Shown here piece after piece: positions 22,011-33,328 of a stretch of DNA of 64,000 nucleotides. Within the stretch, counting starts at the first letter, position 1. Each line of letters starts with the position of its first letter. Source of the stretch: Diphasiastrum complanatum (Eukaryota > Streptophyta > Lycopodiopsida > Lycopodiales > Lycopodiaceae); contig CM055109.1 of the NCBI GenBank assembly GCA_029204225.1, positions 43,837,054 to 43,901,053 of the forward strand, written 5' to 3'. A model generated the notes under the pieces. It saw only the letters and a list, made by a program, of their open reading frames with translations, did not search any database and had not been told where the DNA came from. Made by a program: the position numbers and the translations under genes.

Positions 22011-22652
22011 CAGATTTATCCTGATCATTTTAATAAACAACAAAAAATTGTTTTTCTTTCAAAAGTAGGACCCTATATGATTATAAATAAAATATTGTAT
22101 AAATTAGGAGCCGATGATAATCTTTGTCATTGTTTAGAACCCATCGAGATGACCACAGTAATAAGTGCATTACATGAGGAAGATTCAGGGGGCCACTATG
22201 CTCTTAAAAATACTGCAAGAAAGATCCTTAACGCTAAGTATTGGTGGCCTACCATCTATAGAGATGTTAAATTATTCATTCAAAAATGTGATGCATGCCA
22301 GAGGATGGGGAAACCCAGCTTCGCAACACATTGGCCACTTACACCAATTATTCCCTTAGCACCTTTTGATAAGTGGGGGATAGACTTTGTAGGGCCAATA
22401 AAACAAACTACTCGTAAAACCCGTCGACGTTACATTCTTGTTGCAACGGACTATGCTGCCAAAATGGTAGAAGCCAAAGCCATAGTTAAAAATGATGCTA
22501 AGGTTGTAGCAAAGTTTTCATTTCAAAACATTATCATACGATATGGATGTCCCTTAGAACTCGTTAGTGATAGGGTAAGATCTCCTATAGCTGAACAAAT
22601 CAGACGTCATAGATTCTACCGAATGAGGTCCCATGGCACTTGGCTTGCTTAA
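22010..22652 (+). CDS. Gypsy integrase, truncated
   Basis: The zinc-binding HHCC domain is complete: HEEDSGGHYALKNTARKIL, then YWWPTIYRDVKLFIQKCDAC. The catalytic core starts with DKWGIDFVGPIK (first Asp) and FSFQNIIIRYGCPLELVSDR (second Asp). It then ends in unrelated residues (SPIAEQIRRHRF) before the Glu of the DDE triad. The stop is at 22650. The protein lacks a third catalytic residue and a C-terminal domain. Confidence 0.75.
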
Positions 22653-23127
22653 ATTCATTTGTCATTTATATTTGTCATCTTTATTTTTGCAAAAATACTG
22701 ACACTTTAGTCTTCACAAATTTCACTCATGCATTTTTAACGAAAAAAGTGATAGTCTTCGCTGCCAATATCATATACATTGTTTCATAGATTGTGTATAA
22801 TATTTATTTTTGCAGTTCAATACTCATGAATACCGAGCTGAACTTTGGCGAACTGAGCGAAGCATTTGTGTGATTTATTTATTTATATTTTCTTTTAGGA
22901 TTAGATACTTTATTTTTTGAGCCTGTACCTTTAAAATGAGGACACACTTTCTTTAAATAATAGTCTAATCTGCTGACATATCATTAATATGCCAAACACT
23001 TCAGACACTTCCGTTGTTTTTTTTCGTTCATTCTCACTCTATTTCATTTGCGATTGTTAAGCTCTTATGTTCCTTATGATCCAACACGCTGACGACCACT
23101 AATTGTTGATTGCATGCAACCATCGTT
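22653..23127. other. AT-rich spacer inside the gypsy element
   Basis: No frame. It holds TTTTTGCAG-type acceptor-like words (near 22808) and TTTTCTTTTAG (near 22892), which could serve to splice a message to the downstream ORF. That is only a possibility. Confidence 0.3.
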
Positions 23128-25358
23128 ATGGCGATCGTATTCAAAACACATCCAAAACCAGTCTTACCTATTTTGCAGCCACTAGCCATACGAGCTCGGA
23201 TTGAAGGACTTCTTCAATTTGGCCCATCAGTAATTCTCACAGATTTGTGTTATGAGCCAATTTGAAATATGAGCAAAACAAAGGATGGACATATTTTCAC
23301 CAGTGTCCGTAATCAAGAGATTGTCATCACAGAAGGATTCTATTGTTGCGCCTTAGGCTTGCCTATGGACGGCAGTATTCTTGTCACTAAGTCCGACTTC
23401 ATCACTAGGAGTGGAGTCTTCCAAGAGGAAGCCTATCTAGAGAAGAGGGAATATAAGCTCTCGTATATCATAGACCCCAATTTCAAGAGCTTCGTGTGTT
23501 TCACTCTTGCTTCCATTGTCTTACCGAAGCAAGAGTACACTATTTTCAATAAAAATATGGGATTCTTGTTAAGAGCCTTGAATGGAGAACCTATTGCTTC
23601 GGACAGATTTCTTTTAAGCAATTCTGTAAATTAGTAAAGGATAAGCAACTTTCCAAGCTCGAACTACAGTTTGGTATTCTATGCATGCATGCCAATGTTT
23701 TGTCTGTGTAGGAAGATATCAGGATTGCACCAGTGCTGCCAGAGTTAAACCCTTCTATCGAGGGTGACTAACAAATGAGAACATCAAAGGCGACTTCCAC
23801 CGAGATTAAGGCATCATCATTATCATCAACCCAACAAAATGAAAGCTCGGTGAGGATGTCTTCACCATCATCCCAATACAAGCCGCTTTCCAACACATAG
23901 AAAGGCCAAGAATCAGAGGAAGGAATAGAGATTATTACTGAGCAGGACCAAATTCAAGAAGATATCTAGCAAGAGCCATCAAAAGAAGATGAAGAAATTT
24001 CTGATATTCAGTAGAAAAATGTCGATGACATTGAGTCCCCAATTCTGGATGAAGAATTATATTTGAAAACCTTCGGTACGTTGTTGTTAGACACCCAGAC
24101 AACTATTCAACACTTTGTCAGTCTGTAAAAGGTCTCAAGGAAGCTCGGAAGTAAATATGATTCTATACGAACAGACCTAATTTAGAAAGATGAGGAGCTA
24201 GAGGTGACTAAGGCTGAGCTAATACAGAAAAGTGAAGAATTTAAAGCAGCTCAAGTGGAGTTGTCAAAGAAGAACACAACCCTAGAAGAAGCCCAAGGCA
24301 GGTTTGATGCCACCTTGGAAGCACTTGAGATAATGCAGGAGCAATTCAACAATTTTGAAAATGAAAATGCATTACTCAAGCAGCAGATCTAGACCCTGGA
24401 AGCTTTCTTACAGGAAGAAAGACACGCTCGGACTACTCTGAAAAGTGCCAACAAAGAGCTGAACGACAAACTCAATGAAGCAATTGCCGACAAGGAGAGC
24501 GCCGAAGCAAGCCAGAAACAACTATAGAACTCTGTTTTTCAATTGTAGAATTCTTCAGATATGTTAAAGAAAGGCAACCAAATTTATAAGAGACAGGTCG
24601 AGGAGGCAATCTTATGATGAATAAGCGCTGAAGTCACATTGGGAGCTTGTGTATCTCAGGGAAGATACAGAACCGACCCTATAACTTGGAAGGGTATTCA
24701 AGAAAGAATCATTCAGACCTTCTAGCTGCAATACATGCAACCTCAAATGGCAGCATATGAGAAATTAAAGGAAGAGCTGAAAGAGGCAAAATTTCATTCA
24801 AGCCAAATCTAGGCTCTTGAAGAGGAAGAACCTATCCAACACCAAGAGCAGTCCATGCAGACGGATAAGCCAGTTAAAGACATATCAGAAAAGGCCATCC
24901 AAACTGATGTAATTTTCAAGCAAATTTATAAAGATCAAGCAGTGCAGACCGATGCAGAGGATGTTGACCAGTTGAAACAAATAGCGGAAGCCGCTGTAGA
25001 AGAACCACCAACCCTACAAATTATTTCGCAGCAGAGTGAAGCCTCACCAAGTAGTAGTGTGAAGAGAAAGAATAAGGTAGTCTACTCGCTTCTAAAATTA
25101 AAATTTGCTACATTTCAGCAGGAACTAACCACCTTTTTGCCCCCTCTATGTAGCCTACAATTCCAATGGAGAATGAATTACCTCTTTCTACCAAAACTTT
25201 TTGGTTACACTCAAGAGCATTGGGAAAGTCCCTGGACTTTCACCAATCTCAAGAATTTTTGGGCCAAACTAATTACACACCAAAAAGGTGTCTTGGCCCT
25301 AGCCATTGTCCAGAATAAGTTCAATGTGCCAACAAATTACATCCATGTCATTACATGA
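23128..25358 (+). pseudogene. Third ORF of the gypsy element: coiled-coil protein
   Basis: ATG at 23128 (MAIVFKTHPKPVLPIL) opens a frame running to 23634 with one TGA near 23263. A frameshift near 23610 links it to a long frame up to 25358. The first part is globular (EGFYCCALGLPMDGSILVTK). The middle is a long heptad coiled coil (AELIQKSEEFKAAQVELSKK, LNEAIADKESAEASQKQL). The end has repeated QTD words (SMQTDKP, AIQTDV, AVQTDAED). About ten of thirteen internal stops are TAG at positions where CAG (Gln) would fit. The position after integrase on the same strand is that of the extra ORF in some plant gypsy elements. No signal peptide or membrane anchor was seen, so there is no case for an envelope. 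Confidence 0.5.
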
Positions 25359-25954
25359 TGTCTATATATATATATATATCCTTGATTTGAAAACATTTGA
25401 AAACACAATTTTTCCTTCTCTGGATGAGTATGCAGATTAATTGGAACTAGTAAACATTTTTGATGTTCATGAAATTGTATCCAGTTTCTTATCCATTTCC
25501 CATAGATATGCCAGTACCATTTTTTTTTTCCTGATCTATGTACTATCTATACAGATTGGGAAGTAAATTATTCTCAATATCTGAACAAAATAAAGGAGCA
25601 AAATTTGCTTTGATCCATAAACCCCATCACCCGATCATATTATACATACAGTTTATATAAATATTGCTTCTCTTATCTCCTATGCCCTGCTATCCACTCA
25701 GAAGTTGTATATTGAATGAAGATAGCTGGTATGACCATCTTGAAAATAACACTTTAATTTCGACATCACTTGGACTTCTTGGAAATCATGGCATGGGTGG
25801 ATATCCACACTTGTCGCTACAAGAGGATTATATGCAGATCGAGCAGATCAATGAAGACGCAGAGGCCAGAGTGAAAGACATCTTTTTCAAAAAATCAACT
25901 GGTCGAAAAAGACAAAGGAGAATTTGAAAACCATGTTTGCGAGCAGCTGCACAA
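25359..25954 (+). pseudogene. Tail of the third-ORF region
   Basis: After a (TA) tract near 25365 and an AT-rich stretch, an 87-codon frame (25664-25927) reads LGLLGNHGMGGYPHLSLQED and ends in a basic KKSTGRKRQRRI. It may be a last exon of the third ORF or an unrelated fragment. The purine tract and LTR start follow. Confidence 0.3.
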
Positions 25955-25969
25955 TTGAGGAAGGGGATA

Positions 25970-26462
25970 TGTGGAGGCTTACCATTCTACATTGTCCTAT
26001 GATATTGTTTTATATTGTAAAAAATTTGAATTTTTGTACATGAAATATGCCATATTGCCTAAATCCATGTAAAGGCCTATTTGCATCTTGTAAATCTATT
26101 TTAAGTAAGAACTTGCGATGTTTTGTGTGACGCTCTATAGCAATACACTAGCGGATCTTCACCGACATCTTAACGGCTGAAGATCAACGCTCAGGCCGGT
26201 GTTTGTTCCGATAAGGTCGACACTCCGTGCCATTGTACGCACACACAGATTTGAGTATCGAAAGAGAGAAGAGAGCCAGTTTCTATAAGCTCGAGCATTC
26301 CTTTTCTCTGCCATCTCTTACAACGTTACTTCTTATCAATGGAGCAAATACACTCTGAGATGATCTATAACTGTGTGTGATACTTGTCTGTTTGCGCCAC
26401 ACTCCTTTCATTTTTTACTAAATTTTAGTCACTCTAACTTGGATTTTTAGGCGTCACCAGAG
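25970..26462 (+). repeat. Probable 3' LTR of the gypsy element
   Basis: Starts TGTGGAGGCTTACC directly after the purine tract TGAGGAAGGGGA. It has a promoter-like and leader-like middle (GAGAGAAGAGAGCCAG near 26265) and ends somewhere near TTTAGGCGTCACC (26447-26460). No second copy lies in the window, so the 3' end is approximate. Confidence 0.45.
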
Positions 26463-26869
26463 AGCAACAATTCTAATTGATGTATGTAGGGAATTAGCCA
26501 AAGCTGTTAAGCATAACCATAAGTAGAACTTCTTTCAATTCTAAATGAGCTATGTGTTCAGATAACGAACTTGACTGAAGCTTTGTTTCGTTTGCTTTTT
26601 GTGATAAGAACTAATTCTTTGTGTTCTATTAAGAGGAATCATTAGCCAATCTAATCTGTTTGATGAATCTCTTTGCTAGTTGCTGTCTGATTTGATTGCT
26701 TATTGTTATCCTAAGAGCCTGAAAGATAAAGTATCCTTTTAAATCATAGACCTTGACCGTTCCATCGTTGGTGTTACTGGACGCCAATTCACTCAATATT
26801 TTTGGATAACCAGTTATATCATTGTAGTATTCAATGTGAATATTACATATCATGCTTTATTCACCTTCT
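26463..26869. other. Spacer between two gypsy remnants
   Basis: A 74-codon minus-strand frame (26853-26629) exists but has no recognisable domain. Probably decayed element sequence. Confidence 0.25.
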
Positions 26870-27920
26870 TACATACACTTATCATACAAAAGAAGAGTTT
26901 TTTCTCTCTCTTGGGGACCGATCAAACCTTTTGTACTATTTAATTGATTGATTTTGTGGAAATCTATAACAACTAGGCCACCACAAGTATAGTTCATCTC
27001 TGTCGATATTAGTTGTCTACTTAAGAATCGAATAGGATAATCCTTGGAATCCTCACCTGGTTGCGTCAAGATAGCACAAATGGCATACTTGAAACATTTG
27101 TGTGCACATGAAATTCCTTGGAATAATCGGGTGCTCACAAAATGGGGGCACTAGCTAGAGCATGTTTGAGGTCCCGAAATGCATGGCCATGTTCCCCTAC
27201 CCATTTTGGATCAATGGTTAATCGTTGGTACATCCAACGTGCCTTATCTGCAAAGTCATGTACGTGACAACGATAGTAGTTTGTGTGGCCCATAAAAATT
27301 AGGACCTCATGCACAGTCTTAGGGATTGGCATCTCTACAATTACTCGAACCTTTTCAGGATCAGTAGCAATTATATTGTGGGATATGATGTGTCCTAGAA
27401 CAACACCATGGGTAACCCAGATCTGGCATTTCTCGAGATTTAGAGATATACCATAGCTTTGGCACTGAATGTATATTTTCTCAAGTACGGCTAAATGTCT
27501 AGATATTTTTTAGTGAACTCCTAGATCATCTAAATAGACTTCTAGTGTGTCTCCTAACAAGTCTGTGAAGGTTGCTTGCATGACGCATTGGAAGGTACTA
27601 GGAGTGTTACATAATCCAAAAGGCATAACCTTCCAACAGAACATCCTCCATTTCATGGCAAAAGTAGTTTTGTGTTGATCTTTAAGTGCTACTTCTATCA
27701 TATTGTAACCACTAAAGCCATCTAAAAAGGAATAAGCTTCGTCTCTAGCTGAATTTTCTAATATGGCTTCTCAGAATGGAATAGAGAAATGGTCATGTTT
27801 AGTGACCACATTAAGCTTCTTAAAGTCTGCACAAATTCAAAGCTTTCCATTTTTCTTAGGTACAATTATGATTGGCGACACCCATTCTTGTGAAATTTCA
27901 CACATGTGGGAATGCCCTAA
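26870..27920 (-). pseudogene. Ty3/gypsy RT and RNase H fragment, minus strand
   Basis: Minus-strand frames: EISQEWVSPIIIVPKKNGKL at 27900, YSFLDGFSGYNMIEVALKDQ, then WKVMPFGLCNTPSTFQCVMQ. The catalytic motif YLDDLGVH is near 27530. The thumb and connection (VLGHIISHNIIATDPEKV, FMGHTNYYRCHVHDFADKA) and the start of RNase H (KYAICAILTQPGEDSKDYPI, FLSRQLISTEMNYT) follow. Stops near 27508 and 27760 and a frameshift near 27135 disable it. Gag, protease and integrase are absent. Confidence 0.85.
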
Positions 27921-27944
27921 TGTGTGTGAATAATCTCCTAAGTC

Positions 27945-28500
27945 AAGCTTATGCACTTTAGATCAATACTAGATTGAAATTTAAGATCTAGATCAAAATC
28001 TAAGGCAAAGAGGCAAAGATAGATGCATAGATTGATAACCAAAGTGTTTCTACATGTAAGAGAAGTACTCCATGAAAATAACTAAGTAAAATTAAGCTCC
28101 TCTCCTCGAGTAGAGTGGTCTCGGGTAGAAGATAGTACTCACAAAGACTTGATTACACTGAAATTTGTTCAAAACCTCAATTACATAATGAATAGTAGAG
28201 AGAGTACACATAAAACTCGTGGAGAGATTTGCCTAGTTCTTGTTGGACCCCTAATCCTAGCCTCTCTAATGTTATTGGATGAGTGATGAATCCATCTTGC
28301 AATTCTATTGGACCTTTTATGAGTATTTCTCAATTTATATTGGACTCCTTGACCAAAGCCAACACTTTGACTTGATCACTCATCAAATTACATTAACACA
28401 AGTGTCACAAGCCTATTTACAAGCCTAACTAGCTCGAGATTGCATCATAAACTACTTTTGGCTAAATAGAGGCATTACATGTGGATTTGACCAATTTGCC
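27945..28500 (-). repeat. Probable LTR region of the minus-strand copia element
   Basis: Lies directly downstream (minus strand) of the copia RNase H end at 28540 and holds no coding sequence. It has an LTR-like middle with a CT-rich leader (TACTCTCTCTACTATTC on the minus strand near 28200). Neither a purine tract nor a second copy was found, so the ends are approximate. Confidence 0.35.
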
Positions 28501-28544
28501 ATCTATGCCAATGATATCTAATCTAAAAAAGCATGGATCTTGGA

Positions 28545-31500
28545 ATCATTCCAAAATTGGATCTATGTTTGATGAAGGAACTCTTGACTATAGGCTTGGT
28601 GAGTAGATCGGCAATACAAGATGATGAATCGATATGCTCCAAATGGATCTCTACTTTGCCATGATCACCCTCAACATCAAGGATACTCAGATCAGCCACA
28701 TACGTGCTGCTCAGACTGAAATTGTTGCATGATTCAAGTTGAAACTTTCATTAGAGAAAGTATCGGAAGCAGAGTAGATATTGCTGAATTTTACTTTGTA
28801 AATACTTTTATTTAATATACAAAATTTTATTGTGTGTCTATGTGCTTGCTTCTTGCATGGAAAATTGGATTATTTGCAAGTGCTCGGGCTGAGATATTAT
28901 CAGAGTATAACAGTGGTAGCTCCTCCTCTTTGATGCACTTTAGCTCCAATATAATCCTCTTGATACAAAGCACTTCTTTTGTTGATGTAGTGAGTGCTTT
29001 ATACTCGGCCTCACAAGAAGAAAGAGAGATAGTATCTTGCTTTTTGGAAAGCCAAGATATGAGATTTCTTCTAGAAAAAATAGTATATGCAGTTGTGGAC
29101 TTTCGATCCATCTTGTCACTTGCAAAGTCTGAATCCGAGTAGCCAATAATAGATAAATCTTCACTCTTGTAAAGTGAACCATAATCATGTGATGAAGATA
29201 TATATCTTAGCACCATCTTGGCCATCTTCCAATGTTGGATCCTTGGATCTTGCATAGATTGGCTCAACTTGTGCACACAATAGCTCAAGTCGGGCCTAGT
29301 GATGGTAAGCCATATCAAGGAGCCAATAAGACTCCTAAAAAGTGTGATGTCCTCGAAGGATCTTTCATCACCTTTATCAGGATCTTTTACAATGTGCTCC
29401 ATAGGTGTGTCAATGCCCTTACAACCTTCCATATGAAACTTTTTCAACATAGCAAGAGCATATCTAGATTGACAAATAAAAGCATAATTATCATGAAAGT
29501 CAATCTCTAGGCCTAATATGTAATGGATCTCTCCCAGATCTTGCATCTTAAACTCTTTTTCAAGTGCTATTTTGGTCTCTTCAACCAATTTGATACTACT
29601 TCCACATAGGATAATGTCATCTACATAAATGAGAAGAATAACAATATCACTAGCAACAAACTTGATATGGAAGGATCATAGTCACTAAGAGTGAATCCTA
29701 GTGAGATAAGAAAAGAGTTAAGTCTCTCATACCAAGATCTTGGTACTTGCTTGAGTCCATAAAGACTGTTGAAAAGCAAACACACCTTTGATACACCCTT
29801 GATGAATCCTTGAGGCTATTCCGTGTAAATTTTCTCTTGAAGATAGCCATTGAGAAATGCATTGGAAACATCCAATTTGAACACCTTCCACTTGAAATAG
29901 GTAGCTAGAAATATAAGAATCCTTATTGTCACCATCTTTGCCATGGGTGAAAAGGTATCTTCATAATCAAGTCCATGGATTTGAGCAAATCCCTTGGCAC
30001 ATAATCTTGCCTTGTACTTGTTAATAATGCCATCTTGATTATACTTGATTCAAAATACCCACTTGGATCCAATGATGTGCTTGTTGGATGGAGGATCCAC
30101 AAGCTCCCAAGTGTTGTTGATGATCAAGGCTTCATATTCTTGCTTCATGGCATCATACCACTCCTTGGTATTGAGTGCCTCTTCAACATCCTTTGGCTTT
30201 TCGTGTGAGATGAAATATTCAAAATTGGTGGAATCAAGCTCCCCTTGCTTGCCTTTGTCATAATAAGAAAGCGTATTAGGCTTGGATCTCTCTTTAGATG
30301 TCCTCCTAAGCGTGTAAACCCAAGGAGACTCCTCAAATCTCAACCCCAACAAGTCTTGATGGTCTTCAATAGGCATGATAGGTGATGGATCTTGAGGTGA
30401 CTTGATCTCGGCCCCTTCAAATGATGGATGTTGATCTTAATGGAATATAACATCTCTACTTTCAATTACTTGAGAAGTAGAGAGCACAAAGACTCTATAA
30501 GCCTTTTTGGTGGATGAATATCCAACCATGATTCCTTTGTAAGAGCATGGATCATTCTTCTTTCTTGTTTCTAAGGGAATATGTGCAAAGCAAATAGTGC
30601 CAAATACTCTAAGGTGATCAACCGTAGGCTTCTTTTTGAATAAGACCTCATATGGTGTCCTTCCTCGAAGAGCAAGATGTGGGAATCTATTTCAAAAATA
30701 ATTTGAACAATTTATAGCTTCTCCCCAAAAGTCTTTAGGCAAAGATGCTTCAATCCTTATGGCTTTTGCACATTCACATAAGGATCTATTCTTCCTCTCG
30801 GCCACTCCATTTTGAGATGGTGAATAAGCACAAGAGAACTCTCTCTTTATACCTTCTTTCACACAATAGTCATGGAATTTGTTGGAATATACTCTCCTCC
30901 TCATACACCAAAGATCTAGAAGAAAGAAGATATAGCCATGTATATCTTGTGAAATCATCAATAAAAGTCACAAATCAAGTGGCTCCTCCTTTGCTTTGAG
31001 ATGATGAGAAGTGCACATCCGAGTGTATTGACTCCAAAGGATGAGTGCTTTTGATAGAAGATCTTTGATATGCTTTCTTGTGTGATTTTGCAATAGCACA
31101 AGCCTCACATGGCTTGATCTCCTTGGAAATATTCTTTGGTAAGCCAATAGACTTGGGTTCTTTGCACATAGAAAGCATGGATTTGTAGTTGGGATGTCCC
31201 AATCTCCTATTCCATAACTCCTCCTTGGAAAGCTTTGTCATAATATCAGTATCACAACTCTCTTGGATCAAGCTTGTATATGCCTCCAAATCTTGATCCA
31301 TGTGCAAGGATCTCATCATTTCTCTTGATAGTACAAGTATCAATATTGAATTTCACATCAAGGCCACCATCAATAAGTTGGCCAACACTTATGAGGTCCT
31401 TTGTAAGACTAGGCACAAAAAGAACCTTGTTGAGAGAAAGAATTTAGAAGATGAGGTCTTCAAGGGAATACTCCTTATGCCTTCAATATTGCATTCTTGG

Positions 31501-31990
31501 TCATTTGCTATATAGATAGTCTTCTTAGCTCCTCCATAAGGCATAATAGATGTGAAGGAATCCTTGGAGGTACACATATGTGAAGATGCTTCACTATCAA
31601 TGTACCATGATCCACCCTTCTTGAAAGGTGTAGATGAGAAACTAGAGACCATAAGAGATACCTCTCCATCACTCGCAATAGAGTCTTATTTCTCATTTGA
31701 AAGGTTGGATTGCTTGAACTGATTCTTTTTCTTGAAGCAATTTGTAGCATAGTGCCCAATATTGCCACAAAAAAAACATTTGATATTCTTCTTCTTCTTA
31801 TGCTTCTTCTTTGACGTAGAAGCATGAGAGGTGTCATCCTCCTCTCCATCTTGGTCTTTATCCTAGGAGAAGTGTTGGTGTTGCTTTTTGCTCCTCCCTT
31901 TGTGCTTGGCAAAAAGAGCTTTGTCATCACCATTGTGGTTGAGTGATAACTTCTTCATCCTTAATAGCTTGTTCTCATGTCTTGATTCTT
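28545..31990 (-). pseudogene. Ty1/copia pol, near complete, minus strand
   Basis: Read on the minus strand in order. The zinc knuckle is CFFCGNIGHYATNC near 31760. The protease reads SWYIDSEASSHM near 31610 (DSE instead of DSG). The pre-integrase HHCC domain is RRLGHPNYKSMLSMC then CEACAIAKSHKK. Integrase core pieces include HSDVHFSSS and SPSQNGVAERKNRSL. RVT_2 has NTWELVDPPSNKHIIGSKWV, a Phe-Ser-Pro segment near 29960, then LGEIHYILGLEI, followed by RNase H (GYSDSDFASDKMDRKSTT, SLSSCEAEYKALTT) and the end HIDSSSCIADLLTKPIVK near 28640. Stops (TGA 30048, TAG 29820 and others) and frameshifts disable it. RNase H is interrupted at 28706-28845 by an unrelated repeat. Confidence 0.88.
28706..28845. 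repeat. Dispersed-repeat fragment inserted in copia RNase H
   Basis: About 135 bp (ATTGTTGCATGAT, GAGAAAGTATCGGAAGC, TTTAATATACAAAAT) match 10100-10240, the 3' end of the unknown ORF there. It splits the copia RNase H reading between HARSKHIDTQ and VADLSILDVEGDHG. Confidence 0.65.
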
Positions 31991-32265
31991 CAGCCATTAG
32001 CATCCTTGCAAAGCCTCCAAAGTGGGTAGATCCTCCTTGATGGCATAGGATTGGACAAGGTTCTTTCACATCCATCTGATGCAAAGGCCAACCAAAATGT
32101 GAAGCTAAAGCAACAAGTAGACGTAGAGTATTCCACTTACAAACCGACGCAAAAGTCTCCTCATAGTCGATGCCTTTACTTTGTGCGTACCCTTTGATCA
32201 CCAATCTTGCCTTGTGCTTTGCTATACTTCCATCTGCATGGTACCAAACCTGGTACGTAAAGTAC
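31991..32265 (-). pseudogene. Second copia RT fragment fused upstream
   Basis: Minus-strand RVT_2 start: [40 protein letters not shown] and [15 protein letters not shown]. The frame then passes without a stop into the gag end of the neighbouring copia element ([20 protein letters not shown]). It is a chimeric reading frame made by a junction near 32050, not a designed fusion. Confidence 0.75.
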
Positions 32266-32269
32266 CTCC

Positions 32270-33328
32270 TTGATCATCCTACTTTTGCCATCAGGTAGCT
32301 AGATTGAAATGGTGCCTATCCCCTTGATCTTGCACACTTCACCATTTGCTTGTGAAACAGGTGTTCCATTATCCAACACTTTCAAGCTATTGAACCAATT
32401 CTTGTTACTTGTCATGTATCTTGTGGCTCCCGAGTCAATATACCATGTTTGATCATCTTGATTAGATGACAATGCAGATATGAAGATGCTAGAGTCCTCA
32501 ATCTCACCCTCATCGACAAGGTTACCTGCTTGTTTTGGTTTCCCCTTGCATTGTTCCGCTAGAAATTTGCGACATTCACTCTTCCAATGGCCCTTTTTAC
32601 CATTATGGAAGCACTTGCCTTTCTTCTTAGTTTTACTGGAAGATCACTCGTCCTCCTGAGACTTGGCAAATTGTTGCTTAGACTTCTTCTTGCCCTTGTC
32701 TTTTTCTTGTTTGTGGCGTGTCGCAAGTGCCTGATCGTCAGTATTTTGACGTCTAGCTTTCACAATTTCTCTACATTGCTTTTCCTGCATCAAGATTCCT
32801 GTGAGCTCGTCAAAGGCTGGCAATCTTTATCTTGATGTTATTCCACTCACAAACATCAGATAGGGTTCTGTAATGCCACACAATGCATTGTGCACCAGCT
32901 CCACATTACGTATGCGCTCACCAATAGAATGTAATTCATCTCTCATTGTCTTGATTCTGGTCATGTACGTCTGAATGTGCTCTCCTAGCTCCATGTGGGC
33001 ACTATTCAACTTTGACTTCAGAAACACAATTCTTGACGGATTTCACGTCTCAAACTGCTCCTTTAGCACATCCCATGCCTGTCTGGGTGTAACAGCATCA
33101 CAAATGTGGGTAATGATGTGATCCTTCACTGACAAGTTAATGAAGGTCAAAGCTTTCCTCATCTTTTTGTCGAACACTTTGATATCTGCTCCATTTGGCG
33201 GTCTTCTCTCATCACCTCTCGTCTTTCTCCATCAATATGTTTTTCATTTTCAATTTCCACACTGCATAGTTGGAAATCCCATCCAATTTGCTACTTTCAC
33301 TCAAAATGGACTCTCCCATGTTTGCCAT
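32270..33328 (-). pseudogene. Ty1/copia gag-protease (element B), minus strand
   Basis: Gag starts at ATG 33328 (MANMGESILSESSKLDGISN, then YAVWKLKMKNILM). A frameshift lies near 33200. UBN2 follows (HICDAVTPRQAWDVLKEQFE, HMELGEHIQTYMTRIKTMRD). The knuckle CFHNGKKGHWKSEC has lost a Cys. The protease reads TWYIDSGATRYMTSNKNWF. The end ([13 protein letters not shown]) is joined to the RT fragment at 32265. Integrase and the rest of pol are missing. Leader, primer site and LTR lie upstream at 33329-34861. Confidence 0.82.

Larger units (their letters stand above)
17320..26462 (+). mobile_element. Decayed Ty3/gypsy element with extra downstream ORF
   Basis: Components in order on the plus strand: gag (17328), zinc knuckles (18021-18380), retropepsin-like domain (18930-19210), second retropepsin-like domain (19500-19645), RT remnant and RNase H (20040-20945), an inserted block (21170-22010), integrase (22010-22610), a separate coiled-coil ORF (23128-25358), a purine tract (TGAGGAAGGGGA, 25955-25966) and a likely 3' LTR from 25970. 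No 5' LTR was recognised. Numerous stops make it non-autonomous. The gag-protease-RT-RNase H-integrase order is that of gypsy elements. Confidence 0.7.

Noticed and set aside
23128-25358. Third gypsy ORF as a retroviral-type envelope
   Set aside because: No signal peptide, cleavage site or membrane anchor. The coiled coil alone is not enough.
17581-25358. TAG read as glutamine (recoding)
   Set aside because: TGA, TAA and frameshifts are present too, and C-to-T decay at CHG sites explains the bias more simply.
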